Assembly: GCF_001423615.1 (NCBI RefSeq)
Contig: NZ_LMOU01000001.1
Coordinates: 1,105,310-1,169,309, forward strand
Reading direction: 5' to 3'
DNA from: Microbacterium sp. Leaf159
GTDB taxonomy: Bacteria > Actinomycetota > Actinomycetes > Actinomycetales > Microbacteriaceae
Length of the DNA: 64,000 nucleotides
Shown: positions 30,916 to 40,062 of the stretch, in pieces
How the letters are laid out: each line of letters opens with the position of its first letter
How positions within the stretch are numbered: the first letter of the stretch is position 1
Made by a program: the position numbers and the translations under genes
Notes under the pieces: generated by a model
What the model saw: only the letters and a program-made list of their open reading frames with translations
Told to the model about the DNA's origin: nothing
Database searches by the model: none

Positions 30916-32420
30916 ACGTCGTCGTCGTCGGATCGGGCATCGCCGGCCTCACCGCCGCGCTGCATGCCCACGAGGCGGGGCACGCGGTCACGGTCGTCAC
31001 GAAGGGTGCACTCGGCGACGGATGCACCGGATTCGCACAGGGCGGAGTCGCCGGAATCTACGGCCCGGCGGACTCGGCGGCCCAGCACGCCGCAGACACG
31101 ATCGATGCGGGTGCCGGTTTGTCCGACGCCGCCGCGGTCGACGTGCTCGTGCAGGACGCCGCCGAGCGGATCGCCGAGCTGATCGCGCGAGGAGTCGCCT
31201 TCGACCGCAGCCCGGACGGCGAGCTGCTGCTCGGACGCGAGGCCGCGCACAGCCACGCCCGCATCGTGCATGCGGGCGGTGATGCGACCGGTGCCGCGAT
31301 CGCGCACGCGCTGGTCGCCGCCACTCGACGTGCACCCATCACCGTGGTCGAGGCCGCGTTCCTCGCCGACCTCGTGATCGAGGACGGCATCGCGCGGGGC
31401 ATCCGCGTGCTCGTCGACGGCGCCCTCTCAGACCTCGGGGCCGACGCGGTGATCCTCGCCACCGGAGGTGCAGGCCACCTCTACGCGCACACGACGAATC
31501 CGGTGGGAACCACGGGCGACGGCATCGCCGCGGCCCTGCGCGCCGGCGCGGCGGTCGCGGATCTCGAGTTCATGCAGTTCCACCCGACGGTCCTCGCCGA
31601 GGGGTCGGCGTTCCTGATCTCCGAGGCGGTGCGCGGCGAGGGCGCGACACTCATCGATGTCGACGGTCGGCGATTCGTGTTCGACACCCACCCCGACGGC
31701 GAGCTGGCTCCCCGCGACGTCGTGTCCCGGGCGATCGCGCGACAGGCCGCAGCCCAGGGCTCCCCTGTCCGTCTCGACGCCACGATGCTGGGCGCCCCCG
31801 TGCTGGCGCATCGCTTCCCGACGATCGACAGGGTGACGCGCGAGCGCGGTTTCGACTGGGCCATGCACGCCATCCCGGTGACCCCCGCCGCGCACTACCT
31901 GATGGGCGGAGTCGTCACCGACCTCGACGGACGCACGTCGATCCCCGGGCTCTTCGCCGTCGGCGAGGTCGCACGCACCGGCGTGCACGGTGCGAACCGC
32001 CTCGCCTCGAACTCGCTGCTGGAGGGTGCCGTGTTCGGCGCACGCGCGGCCACCGCCGTGGGGATGCCCTGGAAGCCGTCCCCTGCTCCCCTGCCCGCGG
32101 ACACTCGCAGCGCCACGATCGCCGGTACCGCCGGCGCTCGACCGCACCCGGACGGCAGCCCGTTCAGTCGCCCCGCGCTGCAGCGGCTGATGTGGGATGA
32201 CGTCGGGCTCCTCCGCACGGACGAGGGGCTCGAGCGCGCTCTCGACGCCGTCATCCGCTGGCGGTCCACCGCGCCCGCACCCGCCACGGTCGCCGAGCGC
32301 GAGGACGCGAATCTGCTCCTGCTCGCCGGGGCCACGGCATCCGCCGCCCTCGCCCGCACCGAATCGGTCGGCGCCCACTACCGCGAACCCGTCGCCTCGC
32401 CCCTCCTGGAGACCGTCTGA
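30912..32420 (+). CDS. nadB: L-aspartate oxidase
   Basis: 502-aa FAD enzyme oxidising L-aspartate to iminoaspartate for NadA. The dinucleotide motif VVVGSGIAGLTAAL is at 4-17. Other markers are GDGCTGFAQGGVAG, SHARIVHAGGDATG, LEFMQFHPTVL, AAHYLMGGVVTDLDG and VHGANRLASNSLLE. ATG overlaps the nadA stop by 4 bp; the stop overlaps the nadC ATG by one base. Confidence 0.96.
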   Translation: MNVVVVGSGIAGLTAALHAHEAGHAVTVVTKGALGDGCTGFAQGGVAGIYGPADSAAQHAADTIDAGAGLSDAAAVDVLVQDAAERIAELIARGVAFDRSPDGELLLGREAAHSHARIVHAGGDATGAAIAHALVAATRRAPITVVEAAFLADLVIEDGIARGIRVLVDGALSDLGADAVILATGGAGHLYAHTTNPVGTTGDGIAAALRAGAAVADLEFMQFHPTVLAEGSAFLISEAVRGEGATLIDVDGRRFVFDTHPDGELAPRDVVSRAIARQAAAQGSPVRLDATMLGAPVLAHRFPTIDRVTRERGFDWAMHAIPVTPAAHYLMGGVVTDLDGRTSIPGLFAVGEVARTGVHGANRLASNSLLEGAVFGARAATAVGMPWKPSPAPLPADTRSATIAGTAGARPHPDGSPFSRPALQRLMWDDVGLLRTDEGLERALDAVIRWRSTAPAPATVAEREDANLLLLAGATASAALARTESVGAHYREPVASPLLETV

Positions 32421-33271
32421 TGCTCACTCACGCACTCATCACCCGTGCCGTCGGGGCAGCCCTCGAGGAGGACGCACCGTGGGGCGACCTCACCAGCACG
32501 ACGCTCCTTCCCGCAGAGGCCACCGCCACCGCCGACCTGGTCGCCAGGGAAGCCGGGATCTTCAGCGGCGGCGAGGTCTTCGCAGCCGCCTTCGCCCTCA
32601 CTGATCCGTCGATCACGATCGACGTGCACGTCGGCGACGGCGACCGCTTCGCCCCCGGCGACGTACTGGCCTCGGTCTCGGGCTCGGCCCGCGGCATCCT
32701 CACCGCGGAGCGCATCGCGCTGAACTTCACACAGCGGATGAGCGGCATCGCCACCTTGACCGATGCCTATGTGCGGGCGATCGAGGGGACCTCGGCTCGC
32801 ATCGCCGACACCCGCAAGACCACCCCGGGCCTGCGTGCCTTCGAGCGTCACGCCGTGATCTCGGGCCGGGGGCACAACCACCGCTACTCGCTGTCGGACG
32901 CGGTGATGGCCAAGGACAACCATCTCGCCGTGCTGCAGCGCTCCGGTGTCGACCTCGCCACAGCCCTGCGGGAGGCGTTCTCCCGGCTGCCTCACACGAC
33001 CCACGTGGTCGTCGAGGTCGACCGGCTCGATCAGATCCCGGCCGTGCTCGACGGCGGAGCGCACACCGTACTGCTCGACAACTTCTCGCTCGAGGATCTC
33101 CGGGCGGGTGTGGCGTTGATCGGCGACCGCGCGCAGGTCGAGGCCTCCGGCGGGGCGAGTCTCGACACGGTCGGCGACATCGCGAGGACCGGGGTCGATG
33201 TGATCTCGGTCGGTGCGCTCACCCACTCGGCGCGCGCGCTCGACCTCGGCCTGGACGTGCGGATCGACTGA
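32420..33271 (+). CDS. nadC: nicotinate-nucleotide diphosphorylase (carboxylating)
   Basis: 283 aa; converts quinolinate and PRPP to nicotinate mononucleotide. Markers are EDAPWGDLTSTTLLP, TRKTTPGLRAFERHAV, GRGHNHRYSLSDAVMAKDNH and VEASGGASLDTV. The gene is fourth in the NAD operon and 5 bp from the desulfurase gene. Confidence 0.97.
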   Translation: MLTHALITRAVGAALEEDAPWGDLTSTTLLPAEATATADLVAREAGIFSGGEVFAAAFALTDPSITIDVHVGDGDRFAPGDVLASVSGSARGILTAERIALNFTQRMSGIATLTDAYVRAIEGTSARIADTRKTTPGLRAFERHAVISGRGHNHRYSLSDAVMAKDNHLAVLQRSGVDLATALREAFSRLPHTTHVVVEVDRLDQIPAVLDGGAHTVLLDNFSLEDLRAGVALIGDRAQVEASGGASLDTVGDIARTGVDVISVGALTHSARALDLGLDVRID

Positions 33272-33276
33272 TCCCG

Positions 33277-34416
33277 ATGCTCTACCTCGATCACGCTGCG
33301 ACCTCTCCGGTCCGTCCGGAGGTGCTCGATGCGATGCGTCCGCACCTCACCGGCATGTTCGGCAATCCCTCCAGCCACCACACCTACGGCGAGGCTGCGG
33401 CGAGCGCGCTCGACGATGCGAGATCGCGGGTCTCGCGTGTGCTGGGGATGCGCGCCGGTGATGTCGTGTTCACCGCGGGCGGCACCGAGGCGAACAACCT
33501 CGCGGTCAAGGGGATCGTGCTCGCCGCTCTCGCGGACGGCCGCCGTCATCTGGTGATCTCGCCGATCGAGCACGAGTCGATCCTGGAGTCCGCGGACTAC
33601 CTGCGGCGCTTCCACGACGTCGAGGTCACGGCGGCGGCCGTCGACGCGCACGGCCGGGTCTCCGCGGCATCCCTGCGACAGACGATCCGCGAGGACACCT
33701 CGCTGGTCGCCCTCGGGCACGCCAACAACGAGATCGGTACGGTGCAGGACGTGGCCTCGCTCGCGGAGGTGACCCGCGCAGCGGGCGTGCCGCTGCACGT
33801 CGACGCGGTGCAGTCCGCGGGGTGGCTGCCGCTCACCGGACTCGGGGCGGATGCGATCGCGATCGCCGGGCACAAGCTCGGAGCGCCCAAGGGGATCGGC
33901 GCCCTCGCCGTGCGCGGCCGGGTCCCCCTCGAACCTCTCCTGCACGGAGGCGGTCAGGAGCGAGGACGTCGATCGGGGACGGAGAACGTCGCCGGGGCAG
34001 TCGGCCTCGCCGTGGCGTTGGAGCTCGCCGAGGCGGAACGCGACACTGTCAGCCCCCTCGTCGGAGCGACGACGCAGCGTTTCATCGCCGCCGTACTCGC
34101 AGTCGTCCCCCAGGCGGCGCTCACGGGAGACCCGGTCCGGCGGCTCCCCGGGACCGCGAGCTTCACCTTCGCGGGAGTGAGCGGCGAGGCCGTGCTGCTC
34201 GAGCTGGAGCGCCGGGGCGTGGTGTCGTCGAGCGGTTCGGCGTGCGCTGCCGGGAGCGACGAGCCGTCGCACGTGCTGCTCGCCTGCGGCATCGCCCGCT
34301 CCGTCGCGCAGAGCTCCGTGCGGTTCACCTTCGGTCACACGCCGCTGCCCGACGATCTTCCCGACCGGCTCGCAGCCCTCGTCGCAGAGTCCGTACGCGC
34401 CGTCGTCGGCACCTGA
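33277..34416 (+). CDS. cysteine desulfurase (NifS/IscS-like)
   Basis: 379-aa PLP enzyme. MLYLDHAATSPVRPEVLDAM opens the family fold. The PLP lysine is in IAGHKLGAPKG, and the catalytic Cys loop is SSGSACAAGSDEPSH. Placement at the end of nadABC suggests it supplies sulfur for the NadA Fe-S cluster, as proposed for nad-linked desulfurases elsewhere; a general Fe-S or thiolation role is not excluded. Confidence 0.93.
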   Translation: MLYLDHAATSPVRPEVLDAMRPHLTGMFGNPSSHHTYGEAAASALDDARSRVSRVLGMRAGDVVFTAGGTEANNLAVKGIVLAALADGRRHLVISPIEHESILESADYLRRFHDVEVTAAAVDAHGRVSAASLRQTIREDTSLVALGHANNEIGTVQDVASLAEVTRAAGVPLHVDAVQSAGWLPLTGLGADAIAIAGHKLGAPKGIGALAVRGRVPLEPLLHGGGQERGRRSGTENVAGAVGLAVALELAEAERDTVSPLVGATTQRFIAAVLAVVPQAALTGDPVRRLPGTASFTFAGVSGEAVLLELERRGVVSSSGSACAAGSDEPSHVLLACGIARSVAQSSVRFTFGHTPLPDDLPDRLAALVAESVRAVVGT

Positions 34417-34445
34417 GAGGGCGAGACCCCTGAGAGGGCGAGACC
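34412..34445 (+). repeat. 17-bp tandem duplication at the desulfurase stop
   Basis: Two perfect adjacent copies of CCTGAGAGGGCGAGACC at 34412-34428 and 34429-34445. The desulfurase stop TGA (34414-34416) lies in the first copy. Confidence 0.9.
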
Positions 34446-34471
34446 TCCGTCAGCGGCCATAGACTCGGCTG

Positions 34472-35419
34472 GTGACCGCCCCCACCCCGATCGTGACCCT
34501 GATCGTCCCCGGCCGCGACATCGCCGGCTTCGCCCCGGCCGCACTCGATTCCCTGCGTGCACAGACCGAGAATCGGTGGCATGCGATCCTCATCGACGAC
34601 GGCTCGACCGACGATACGGCCGAGATCTTCGCCGCGGCCGCGGCATCCGATCCGCGCTTCCGTGCGGTGCGACATGAGGCGTCACGCGGCCTCGGCGCTG
34701 CACGGAACGTGGGTGTGGATCTCGTCGACACCCCTCTGGTCGGCTTCCTCGACGGCGACGACGAACTGACCCCCACCGCACTCGAGCGTCTCCTCGGCAG
34801 CCTCGCCGAGACGGGGAGCGACTTCGTGGCCGGTGCCTACGTGCGCTCGCGCTTCGACGGCGACCGCTACATCCCGGGACGCGTGCAGCCCTGGGTCGAG
34901 GCAGCCACGTCCCCGGCACGACTCGGAACCACGATCGTCGAGCACCCCCGGGCCAGCGCCAACATCGTCGCCTGGTCGAAGATCAGCCGCACCGAGCTCT
35001 GGAGCGACCTGCGATTCCCCGAAGGGGTCGCCTACGAGGATCAGGTGGTCGCTCAGCTCATGTACACGCGAGCACGCGCCTTCGACGTGATCCCCGACAC
35101 GGTCGTCCGGTGGCGCCTGCGGGCCGACGGCACCTCGATCACGCAGGGCCGCGCACAGCTTCCCGTGCTCCGCGACTACCTCCGGGCCCTGCGGGGCGGC
35201 ATCCGCGTGCTGCACGACGCCGGTGCGCACGCAGCCGTCGCCGCGCGCCTCGAGCTGATCCTGGCGATGGACCTGCCGCCGCTCGTCGAGATCGCCGGCA
35301 CCCACCCCGACCCCCGCTACGCCGAGGGCGTGGAGTCGTTCGTCGCCGAGATCCAGGCGCTGCCCGAATACGCCGATGCCCGCCCCGATCCCGCTCTCAC
35401 CGCTGCCCTGGCGTGGTGA
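34472..35419 (+). CDS. family 2 glycosyltransferase
   Basis: 315 aa, GT-A fold. Opening PIVTLIVPGRDIAGF, then LIDDGSTDDTAEIF and the DxD-type FLDGDDELTP, all in the first 100 residues. It transfers an activated sugar, acceptor unknown; no membrane anchor is evident. GTG start with TAGACT (34460-34465) ending 6 nt upstream and no Shine-Dalgarno, so probably leaderless. An SDR gene follows 20 bp after its stop. Confidence 0.9.
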   Translation: MTAPTPIVTLIVPGRDIAGFAPAALDSLRAQTENRWHAILIDDGSTDDTAEIFAAAAASDPRFRAVRHEASRGLGAARNVGVDLVDTPLVGFLDGDDELTPTALERLLGSLAETGSDFVAGAYVRSRFDGDRYIPGRVQPWVEAATSPARLGTTIVEHPRASANIVAWSKISRTELWSDLRFPEGVAYEDQVVAQLMYTRARAFDVIPDTVVRWRLRADGTSITQGRAQLPVLRDYLRALRGGIRVLHDAGAHAAVAARLELILAMDLPPLVEIAGTHPDPRYAEGVESFVAEIQALPEYADARPDPALTAALAW

Positions 35420-35439
35420 GCGCACTCCCCAGGAGACAC

Positions 35440-36213
35440 ATGAACGGCTACCTCGCCGACCTCTTCTCGCTCGACGGCCGCACGGCGGTCGTGACCGGAG
35501 GCAGCTCCGGCATCGGTCGCGGCATCGCCACGGCACTCGCGAAGGCGGGCGCCTCGACCGTGATCGTGGCTCGCGGCGAGACCAGGGTCGAGGAGACCGT
35601 CGCCGAGCTCGCGGATGCCGGATGCCGTGCGGCGGGCGTCGTCGGCGATCTCAGCACCCGTGAGGGGATACGTGCCGTGGCGGAAGCTGCCGCCGTCCCC
35701 TTCGGAGAACCGGACATCCTGGTGAACTCCGCCGGCATCAACATCCGTCCACCCTTCGCCGAGATCACCGAGCAAGACTGGGACGCGACCATGACCGTCA
35801 ATGCTCTCGCGCCGTTCCTGCTCGGACAGCGGTACGGCACAGGGATGGCCGAGCGCGGATTCGGCCGGCTGATCCACATCAGCTCGCAGCAGGCGCACCG
35901 CGCCTTCGTCGGCAGCGGGATCTACGGGGTGTCGAAGGGTGCGGTGGAGTCGCTGATGCGGTCAGAAGCCGAGGCCTGGGGCGGCACCGGCGTCACGAGC
36001 AACACGCTCGTCCCGGGGTTCGTGCTCACACCGTTGAACGCCCGTCTGCAGGAGGACCCCGCCCAGATCGCCGCCCTCGCCGCCCGTACGATGATCGGTC
36101 GCAACGGCCTGCCTTCGGACTTCGCGGCAGCAGCCGTCTTCCTGGCGGGTGCCGGATCGAGCTACGTCACCGGTCAGTCGCTGTTCATTGACGGCGGGCT
36201 CTCGGTGCACTGA
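35440..36213 (+). CDS. short-chain dehydrogenase/reductase
   Basis: 257-aa classical SDR. Cofactor motif TGGSSGIGRGIA near residue 18, NSAGIN in place of NAG, catalytic Ser in IHISSQQA, and YGVSK active-site Tyr-Lys. C-terminal YVTGQSLFIDGGLSVH is typical of FabG-like enzymes. Substrate unknown. AGGAG lies 5 nt before the ATG at 35440; the frame upstream overlaps the glycosyltransferase and is discarded. The stop is inside a 19-bp tandem repeat. Confidence 0.92.
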   Translation: MNGYLADLFSLDGRTAVVTGGSSGIGRGIATALAKAGASTVIVARGETRVEETVAELADAGCRAAGVVGDLSTREGIRAVAEAAAVPFGEPDILVNSAGINIRPPFAEITEQDWDATMTVNALAPFLLGQRYGTGMAERGFGRLIHISSQQAHRAFVGSGIYGVSKGAVESLMRSEAEAWGGTGVTSNTLVPGFVLTPLNARLQEDPAQIAALAARTMIGRNGLPSDFAAAAVFLAGAGSSYVTGQSLFIDGGLSVH

Positions 36214-36299
36214 CACCAGCTCCGTGCACTGAGACCAGCTCGGTGCACGGACACCAGCTCCGTGCACGGACACCAGCTCCGTGCACTGACACCAGCTCA
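36205..36299. repeat. five 19-bp tandem repeats between convergent genes
   Basis: Five copies of about GTGCACTGACACCAGCTCC start at 36205, 36224, 36243, 36262 and 36281, with variation at a few positions. The first contains the SDR stop, the last reaches the ABC exporter stop at 36297-36299, so the array fills the whole convergent gap. GTGCACGG in one unit pairs with CCGTGCAC of the next, allowing hairpins on either strand. Confidence 0.92.
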
Positions 36300-38342
36300 G
36301 CCCTCTGCCGGGTACACCCTCTCGTCGGCGCGCGGAGCGTCGAGCAGCGGCACCGAGGCCGTCAGGGTCGCGACCGCATCCGCTCCGGCAGAGTCCTCCG
36401 GCGCACGGTCGGCCCTCCGGTCGGCGAGCGCCGCACTCACTCCCCCGGCCACGGTCTCCTCGATGACGGTCTCGGTCTCGATCACCCGAGACGCCGCGAC
36501 CTGCTGCGCCGCGAGCTCTGCATAGAGTCCGCCACGAGCGATGAGCTCGGCGTGGGTGCCGGACTCGACGATCTGCCCCGCTTCGAGCACGTGGATCACG
36601 TCAGCGCCGATCACGGTCGACAACCGGTGCGCGATCGTCAGGGTCGTGCGTCCCTTGGCAGCCTCGTCCAGCGCCTCCTGCACGACGCGCTCGGAGACGG
36701 TGTCGAGAGCCGACGTGGCCTCGTCGAGCAGCAGCACCGGCGGGTCCTTGAGCAGCACGCGGGCGATCGCGATGCGCTGCTTCTCGCCGCCCGAGAGCCG
36801 GTAGCCGCGCTCTCCGACGACCGTGTCGTAGCCGTCTTCGAATCCGGCGATGATGTGATGGATGTTCGCCGCGACGCACGCGGCGATCACCTCGTCCTCC
36901 GTCGCCCCGGGCTTCGCGTACAGGAGGTTCTCCCGGATCGTCGCGTGGAACAGATAGGTCTCCTGCGAGACGATCCCGACCTGATCGATGATCGACTCCT
37001 GCGTGAGCGTGCGGACGTCGGCCCCCGCGAAGAGCACGGCCCCGCCGTGCGCCTCGTACAGGCGCGGTGCGAGGTAGAGAACGGTCGTCTTGCCCGCCCC
37101 CGAAGGACCGACGAACGCGACGTGCTTCCCCGGCTCGGCGACGAACGAGACGCCCTGGAGCGTGGGGCGAGCGTCCGGCGCGGCATCGGGATAGCGGAAG
37201 ACCACGTCGTCGAACTCGATCCGCCCACGCGGCCCCGGCGCCTCGGCGACCGTGATCGCGTCCGGTGCGTCCTGGATCTCGGGGACGAGATCGAGGTACT
37301 CGAAGATGCGCGCGAACAGCGCGGACGAGGTCTGCAGATCCAACGACACCCGCATGAGGCCCATCAGCGGCTGGAGCAGACGCGCCTGGACAGTCGTGAA
37401 CGCGACGACTGTCCCGGCCGTGATCGCGCCGGTACCGCCCGCGATCAGGTATCCCGAGACGAGGTAGATGACAGCCGGCACGCTCGCCATGAGCACCTGG
37501 ACGACGGCGAAGAAGCCCTGACCGCTCATCGCCCTCCGCACCTGCAGCTTCACCTGGTTGCGGTTCTCCGCCTGGTAGCGCTGGGATTCGGTGCGCTGCC
37601 GGTTGAACGCCTTGGACAGCAGCATCCCCGACACGCTCAGCGTCTCCTGCGTGATCGAGGTGAGCTCGGACAGCGACTCCTGCGTCTCCCCCGCGATGCG
37701 CGCGCGCACCTGCCCGACGCGTCGCTGCACGATGATCAGGAACGGCATCAGCACGACAGCGATCAGGGTCAGACGCCAGTCGATCAGGATCATCGCGACC
37801 AGCGAGGCGATCACCGTGACGACGTTGCCCAGGATGCTGGTGACGGTGTTCGTCAGCACGCCGGAGACACCGCCGACGTCGTTCTGCAGCCTCGACTGGA
37901 TCACCCCGGTCTTCGTGCGCGTGAAGAAGCCGAGCTCCATCGCCTGCAGGTGCTCGAAGAGCCGCACTCGCAGATCGCCGGTGACGCTGTTGCCCACCGT
38001 CGAGGTGAGCCAGGTCTGGGCGACACCGAGCACGGCGGAGATGAGGAACAGCCCGACCATCGCCGACACGAGCCAGATGAGCAGCTGCAACTGCGGACCG
38101 CTGCCGTCGACGGGGAACAGCGCGTCATCGAAGATGCGCTGCACGATCAGCGGCGGGATGACCGCGATGCCGGCGCCGATGACGACCAGCACGCCTGTCC
38201 AGAAGATACGCCACCGGTACGGCCGGAACAGGGTGATGACCCTCGCCCCGAGTCCGCTGATCCGCGGCGCCTCGGCATTGAGCCGACGCTGTGCGCTCTC
38301 GTCCACACCGCGGAATCCGCCGCGTCCGCCACCCATGCTCAT
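36297..38342 (-). CDS. ABC exporter, fused membrane and ATPase domains
   Basis: 681-aa half-transporter. Six transmembrane helices (about 50-360) precede the nucleotide-binding domain: Walker A FVGPSGAGKTTVL, signature YRLSGGEKQRIAIA, Walker B LLLDEATSALD and H-loop TIAHRLST. Related to MsbA/multidrug exporters; would act as a homodimer. Glycine-rich N-terminus MSMGGGRGGFRG. The ATG follows TACGCT (38349-38354) at 6 nt with no Shine-Dalgarno, so probably leaderless. Confidence 0.95.
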   Translation of the reverse strand: MSMGGGRGGFRGVDESAQRRLNAEAPRISGLGARVITLFRPYRWRIFWTGVLVVIGAGIAVIPPLIVQRIFDDALFPVDGSGPQLQLLIWLVSAMVGLFLISAVLGVAQTWLTSTVGNSVTGDLRVRLFEHLQAMELGFFTRTKTGVIQSRLQNDVGGVSGVLTNTVTSILGNVVTVIASLVAMILIDWRLTLIAVVLMPFLIIVQRRVGQVRARIAGETQESLSELTSITQETLSVSGMLLSKAFNRQRTESQRYQAENRNQVKLQVRRAMSGQGFFAVVQVLMASVPAVIYLVSGYLIAGGTGAITAGTVVAFTTVQARLLQPLMGLMRVSLDLQTSSALFARIFEYLDLVPEIQDAPDAITVAEAPGPRGRIEFDDVVFRYPDAAPDARPTLQGVSFVAEPGKHVAFVGPSGAGKTTVLYLAPRLYEAHGGAVLFAGADVRTLTQESIIDQVGIVSQETYLFHATIRENLLYAKPGATEDEVIAACVAANIHHIIAGFEDGYDTVVGERGYRLSGGEKQRIAIARVLLKDPPVLLLDEATSALDTVSERVVQEALDEAAKGRTTLTIAHRLSTVIGADVIHVLEAGQIVESGTHAELIARGGLYAELAAQQVAASRVIETETVIEETVAGGVSAALADRRADRAPEDSAGADAVATLTASVPLLDAPRADERVYPAEG

Positions 38343-38513
38343 GTCGCCAGCGTAGTCAGGGTGACGGACGCCGGGCCGTCCGCAACCTCGCTGAACGTCC
38401 GCTGAGAGCGGATCCGACCGGATCCGGAATGAAATGTCCGAACCTGTGGTTACGCTGAATGGTCCCCGCGCACTCGCGCGATCTCCCCCCCTCTTCAGTG
38501 CCTAGGAGGCCGT

Positions 38514-39992
38514 ATGTCTGCCGTCGACACCGGTTCGATCACCACGCCCCCTGCGTCGTCAGGAGGGGAGATCTCTCGCAGCGACATGCGCGTGATCTGG
38601 CTCCTGCTCGTCGCGGCGTTCGTCGCCATCCTCAACGAGACGACGATGGGAATCGCGATCCCGCACCTGAACGCGGATCTCGGCATCCCGCCCGAGCTCG
38701 GTCAGTGGTTGACGAGCGCCTTCATGCTCACCATGGCCGTGGTCATCCCGACCACCGGTTTCATCCTGCAGCGCTTCACGACGCGTCAGGTCTTCATCGC
38801 GGCGATGATCTCGTTCTCACTCGGAACCCTGGTCGCTCTCGTGGCACCCGGTTTCGAGATCCTCCTGGTCGGTCGCGTGATCCAGGCGGCCGGCACCGGC
38901 ATCATGATGCCGCTGCTCATGACGACGATCATGAACGTCGTCCCGCCGCAGTCCCGCGGTCGCATGATGGGCCGGGTCGGCCTCGTGATCTCGCTCGCCC
39001 CGGCCATCGGCCCGACGCTCGCGGGCGCTGTGCTCGAGACGCTCCACTGGCGTGCACTGTTCGCGATCATCCTTCCGATCGCGCTCGTCTCTCTCCTCAT
39101 CGGCGCCAAGTGGATGACGAACCTCGGCGAGACCCGCAAGGTCCCTCTCGATGTGCTCTCCATCCCGCTCGCGGCCCTCGGATTCGGTGGCATCGTATTC
39201 GGCCTCAGCCAGTTCGGCGGCGAGGGCGGCTCGGGCGAAGCCGCCGGTGTGACCGCACTCATCGTGGGCGTCGTCGCGCTCGCACTGTTCGTGTGGCGCC
39301 AGCTCGTCCTGCAGCGCATCGATGACGCGCTGCTCGACCTTCGGGTGTTCCGATCGTCCAACTTCACGTTCGCCGTCATCATCATGGCCATCCTCGCGCT
39401 GTCGATGTTCGGCACGCTGACCTTGCTCCCCCAGTACCTGCAGAACGTCGCCGGCCTCAACGCGCTCGAATCCGGGCTGATCCTGCTTCCGGGTTCGGTG
39501 CTGATGGGTGTGCTCGGCCCCCTCATGGGGCGCGTCTACGACGCTCGCGGCACTCGCCCGCTGCTGATCCCCGGAACGATCCTCGTCTCGGCAGCACTGT
39601 TCTACTACTCGACCGTCGGCGAGCACACCGTGTGGTGGGTGCTGATCATCGTTCAGGCCGCGATGTCGGTCGGGCTCGCGATGTCGTTCACGCCGCTGTT
39701 CTCCGCGTCACTCGGGTCGCTGCCTCGGTCGCTGTACTCGCACGGCTCGGCCGTGCTCAACACGTTGCAGCAGGTCGGCGGAGCGGCCGGTGTGGCCGTG
39801 CTCACCGTCACCTACTCCGCCATTCTTCATGCCGGCGAGGCAGAAGGACTGGAGACAGCAGCTGCCGGAGCGCCGGGTGCGCGCATGGCTTTCCTCATCG
39901 CGGCGATCATCTCACTCGCCGCTGTCGCGCTGAGCGCATTCGTCCGCAAGCCGGCAGACGACATCGCCGGTGGTGTGCACGGCGGGCACTGA
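38514..39992 (+). CDS. DHA2-family MFS multidrug efflux transporter
   Basis: 492 aa, about 14 helices. Helix 1 has LNETTMGIAIPHLNADLGI (like the EmrB opening), followed by QWLTSAFMLTMAVVIPTTGF; motif C-like GRVGLVISLAPAIGPTLAG is in helix 5. Probably a drug:proton antiporter. AGGAGG lies before the ATG, with TACGCT about 60 nt upstream. Its transcript probably ends at the 16-bp hairpin shared with the opposing small gene. Confidence 0.94.
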   Translation: MSAVDTGSITTPPASSGGEISRSDMRVIWLLLVAAFVAILNETTMGIAIPHLNADLGIPPELGQWLTSAFMLTMAVVIPTTGFILQRFTTRQVFIAAMISFSLGTLVALVAPGFEILLVGRVIQAAGTGIMMPLLMTTIMNVVPPQSRGRMMGRVGLVISLAPAIGPTLAGAVLETLHWRALFAIILPIALVSLLIGAKWMTNLGETRKVPLDVLSIPLAALGFGGIVFGLSQFGGEGGSGEAAGVTALIVGVVALALFVWRQLVLQRIDDALLDLRVFRSSNFTFAVIIMAILALSMFGTLTLLPQYLQNVAGLNALESGLILLPGSVLMGVLGPLMGRVYDARGTRPLLIPGTILVSAALFYYSTVGEHTVWWVLIIVQAAMSVGLAMSFTPLFSASLGSLPRSLYSHGSAVLNTLQQVGGAAGVAVLTVTYSAILHAGEAEGLETAAAGAPGARMAFLIAAIISLAAVALSAFVRKPADDIAGGVHGGH

Positions 39993-39997
39993 TCACC

Positions 39998-40062
39998 GCA
40001 GCGGCGGCGTCTGACCGGCTACTGCGTCTTCGGCGCGGGGAAGTGGCAGACGCCGCCGCTGC
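39998..40062. terminator. bidirectional hairpin overlapping the small peptide gene
   Basis: GCAGCGGCGGCGTCTG (39998-40013) and CAGACGCCGCCGCTGC (40047-40062) are perfect 16-bp arms with a 33-nt loop. One arm is the peptide gene's own codons for Cys-Ser-Gly-Gly-Val-Cys; the other lies after its stop and just after the DHA2 stop. It can terminate both convergent transcripts. No T-run is present. Confidence 0.7.

Noticed and set aside
36205..36299. Possible CRISPR array
   Set aside because: Direct tandem units with no spacers, 19-bp period, no cas gene nearby.
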